DNA of 6,215 nucleotides from Noviherbaspirillum sp. (GTDB lineage: Bacteria > Pseudomonadota > Gammaproteobacteria > Burkholderiales > Burkholderiaceae): NCBI GenBank assembly GCA_028292785.1, contig JAQGLQ010000063.1:1-6215 (forward strand), read 5' to 3'. Shown piece after piece: positions 6,058 through 6,215 of this stretch. The notes beneath the pieces are model-generated. The model ran no database searches. It was not told the origin of the DNA and worked only from the letters and a program-made list of their open reading frames with translations. Every line of letters starts with the position of its first letter. The stretch's first letter is position 1. Both the position numbers and the translations under genes were made by a program.

Positions 6058-6215
6058 TTACTCCGGCTTGATGTTCGCCTCGCGCACTACGCGCGTCCAG
6101 AGCTGCTGCTCGGCCTTCGCCATGGCCAGCAATTCCTCCGAGGTGCCGGTCTTGAGGATCAATCCCTGCTTGGTGAGATTCTCCTTGACGGCAGGATCGG
6201 CCAACGCGGCGGCGA
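6058..6215 (-). CDS. Bug/TctC-family periplasmic solute-binding protein, C-terminal end, partial
   Basis: The last 51 codons of a gene that enters from the right edge, ending in TAA (6060-6058). The peptide includes A-L-A-D-P-A-V-K-E-N-L, then G-L-I-L-K-T-G-T-S-E-E-L, and near the end E-Q-Q-L-W-T-R-V-V-R-E-A-N-I-K-P-E. This is the standard ending of Bug (tripartite tricarboxylate receptor, TctC) proteins: 'l.dpevr.rl...G......s.eel.....e...W..vv..agik.e'. Such proteins bind carboxylic or amino acids in the periplasm, either for TctAB import or as orphan sensors and receptors. Signal peptide and ligand pocket are outside the window. It is transcribed toward the MFS gene. Confidence 0.85.
   Translation of the reverse strand, partial: AAALADPAVKENLTKQGLILKTGTSEELLAMAKAEQQLWTRVVREANIKPE

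Overview
This window is GC-rich (strongly GC-biased third codon positions) and reads as chromosomal DNA of a betaproteobacterium, most likely order Burkholderiales. The clues are a Bug/TctC-type solute-binding protein at the right edge (a family greatly expanded in Burkholderiales), a NitT/TauT-type ABC permease next to a phthalate-dioxygenase-type Rieske oxygenase at the left edge, and a pair of small secreted proteins of a style I associate with Burkholderiales, possibly Oxalobacteraceae. The family-level placement is a guess.

Left half, + strand (1-3800): a probable catabolic operon. It starts inside the last codons of an ABC-transporter permease. A Rieske [2Fe-2S] non-heme iron oxygenase large subunit follows, then a zinc-dependent medium-chain alcohol/polyol dehydrogenase, then a CobW/COG0523 metal-chaperone GTPase. 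Intergenic gaps are 46, 98 and 21 nt. The 98-nt gap holds a strong imperfect hairpin that may attenuate transcription or stabilise an mRNA end. A plausible reading is uptake of an organic acid, hydroxylation or demethylation of it, and oxidation of the resulting alcohol or diol, with the GTPase delivering or guarding metal for the two metalloenzymes. The substrate cannot be read from the sequence, and no oxygenase reductase is present in the window.

Middle, - strand (3837-4660): two small exported proteins that look like one operon, convergent to the catabolic genes. The first is a 67-aa lipoprotein ending in an Asp-rich thrombospondin-type-3-like calcium-loop motif. The second is a 199-aa periplasmic protein built from two copies of a module with an exact 87-residue period, each copy with a 'DG..T..E' half-EF-hand-like loop. 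Their function is unknown. The shared acidic 'DG' loops suggest, but do not prove, a common link to calcium or envelope homeostasis.

Right end, - strand (4803-6215): a 12-TM MFS transporter of the DHA1 drug:H+ antiporter type, followed downstream by a hairpin. Upstream of it is the C-terminal end of a Bug/TctC periplasmic solute-binding protein, and a perfect 22-nt palindrome separates the two.

I see no RNA genes, insertion sequences, CRISPR arrays or phage genes. The most unusual points are the dedicated metallochaperone in a Rieske/Zn-dehydrogenase operon, the gap-free internal duplication in the periplasmic protein, and its pairing with a Ca-loop lipoprotein.
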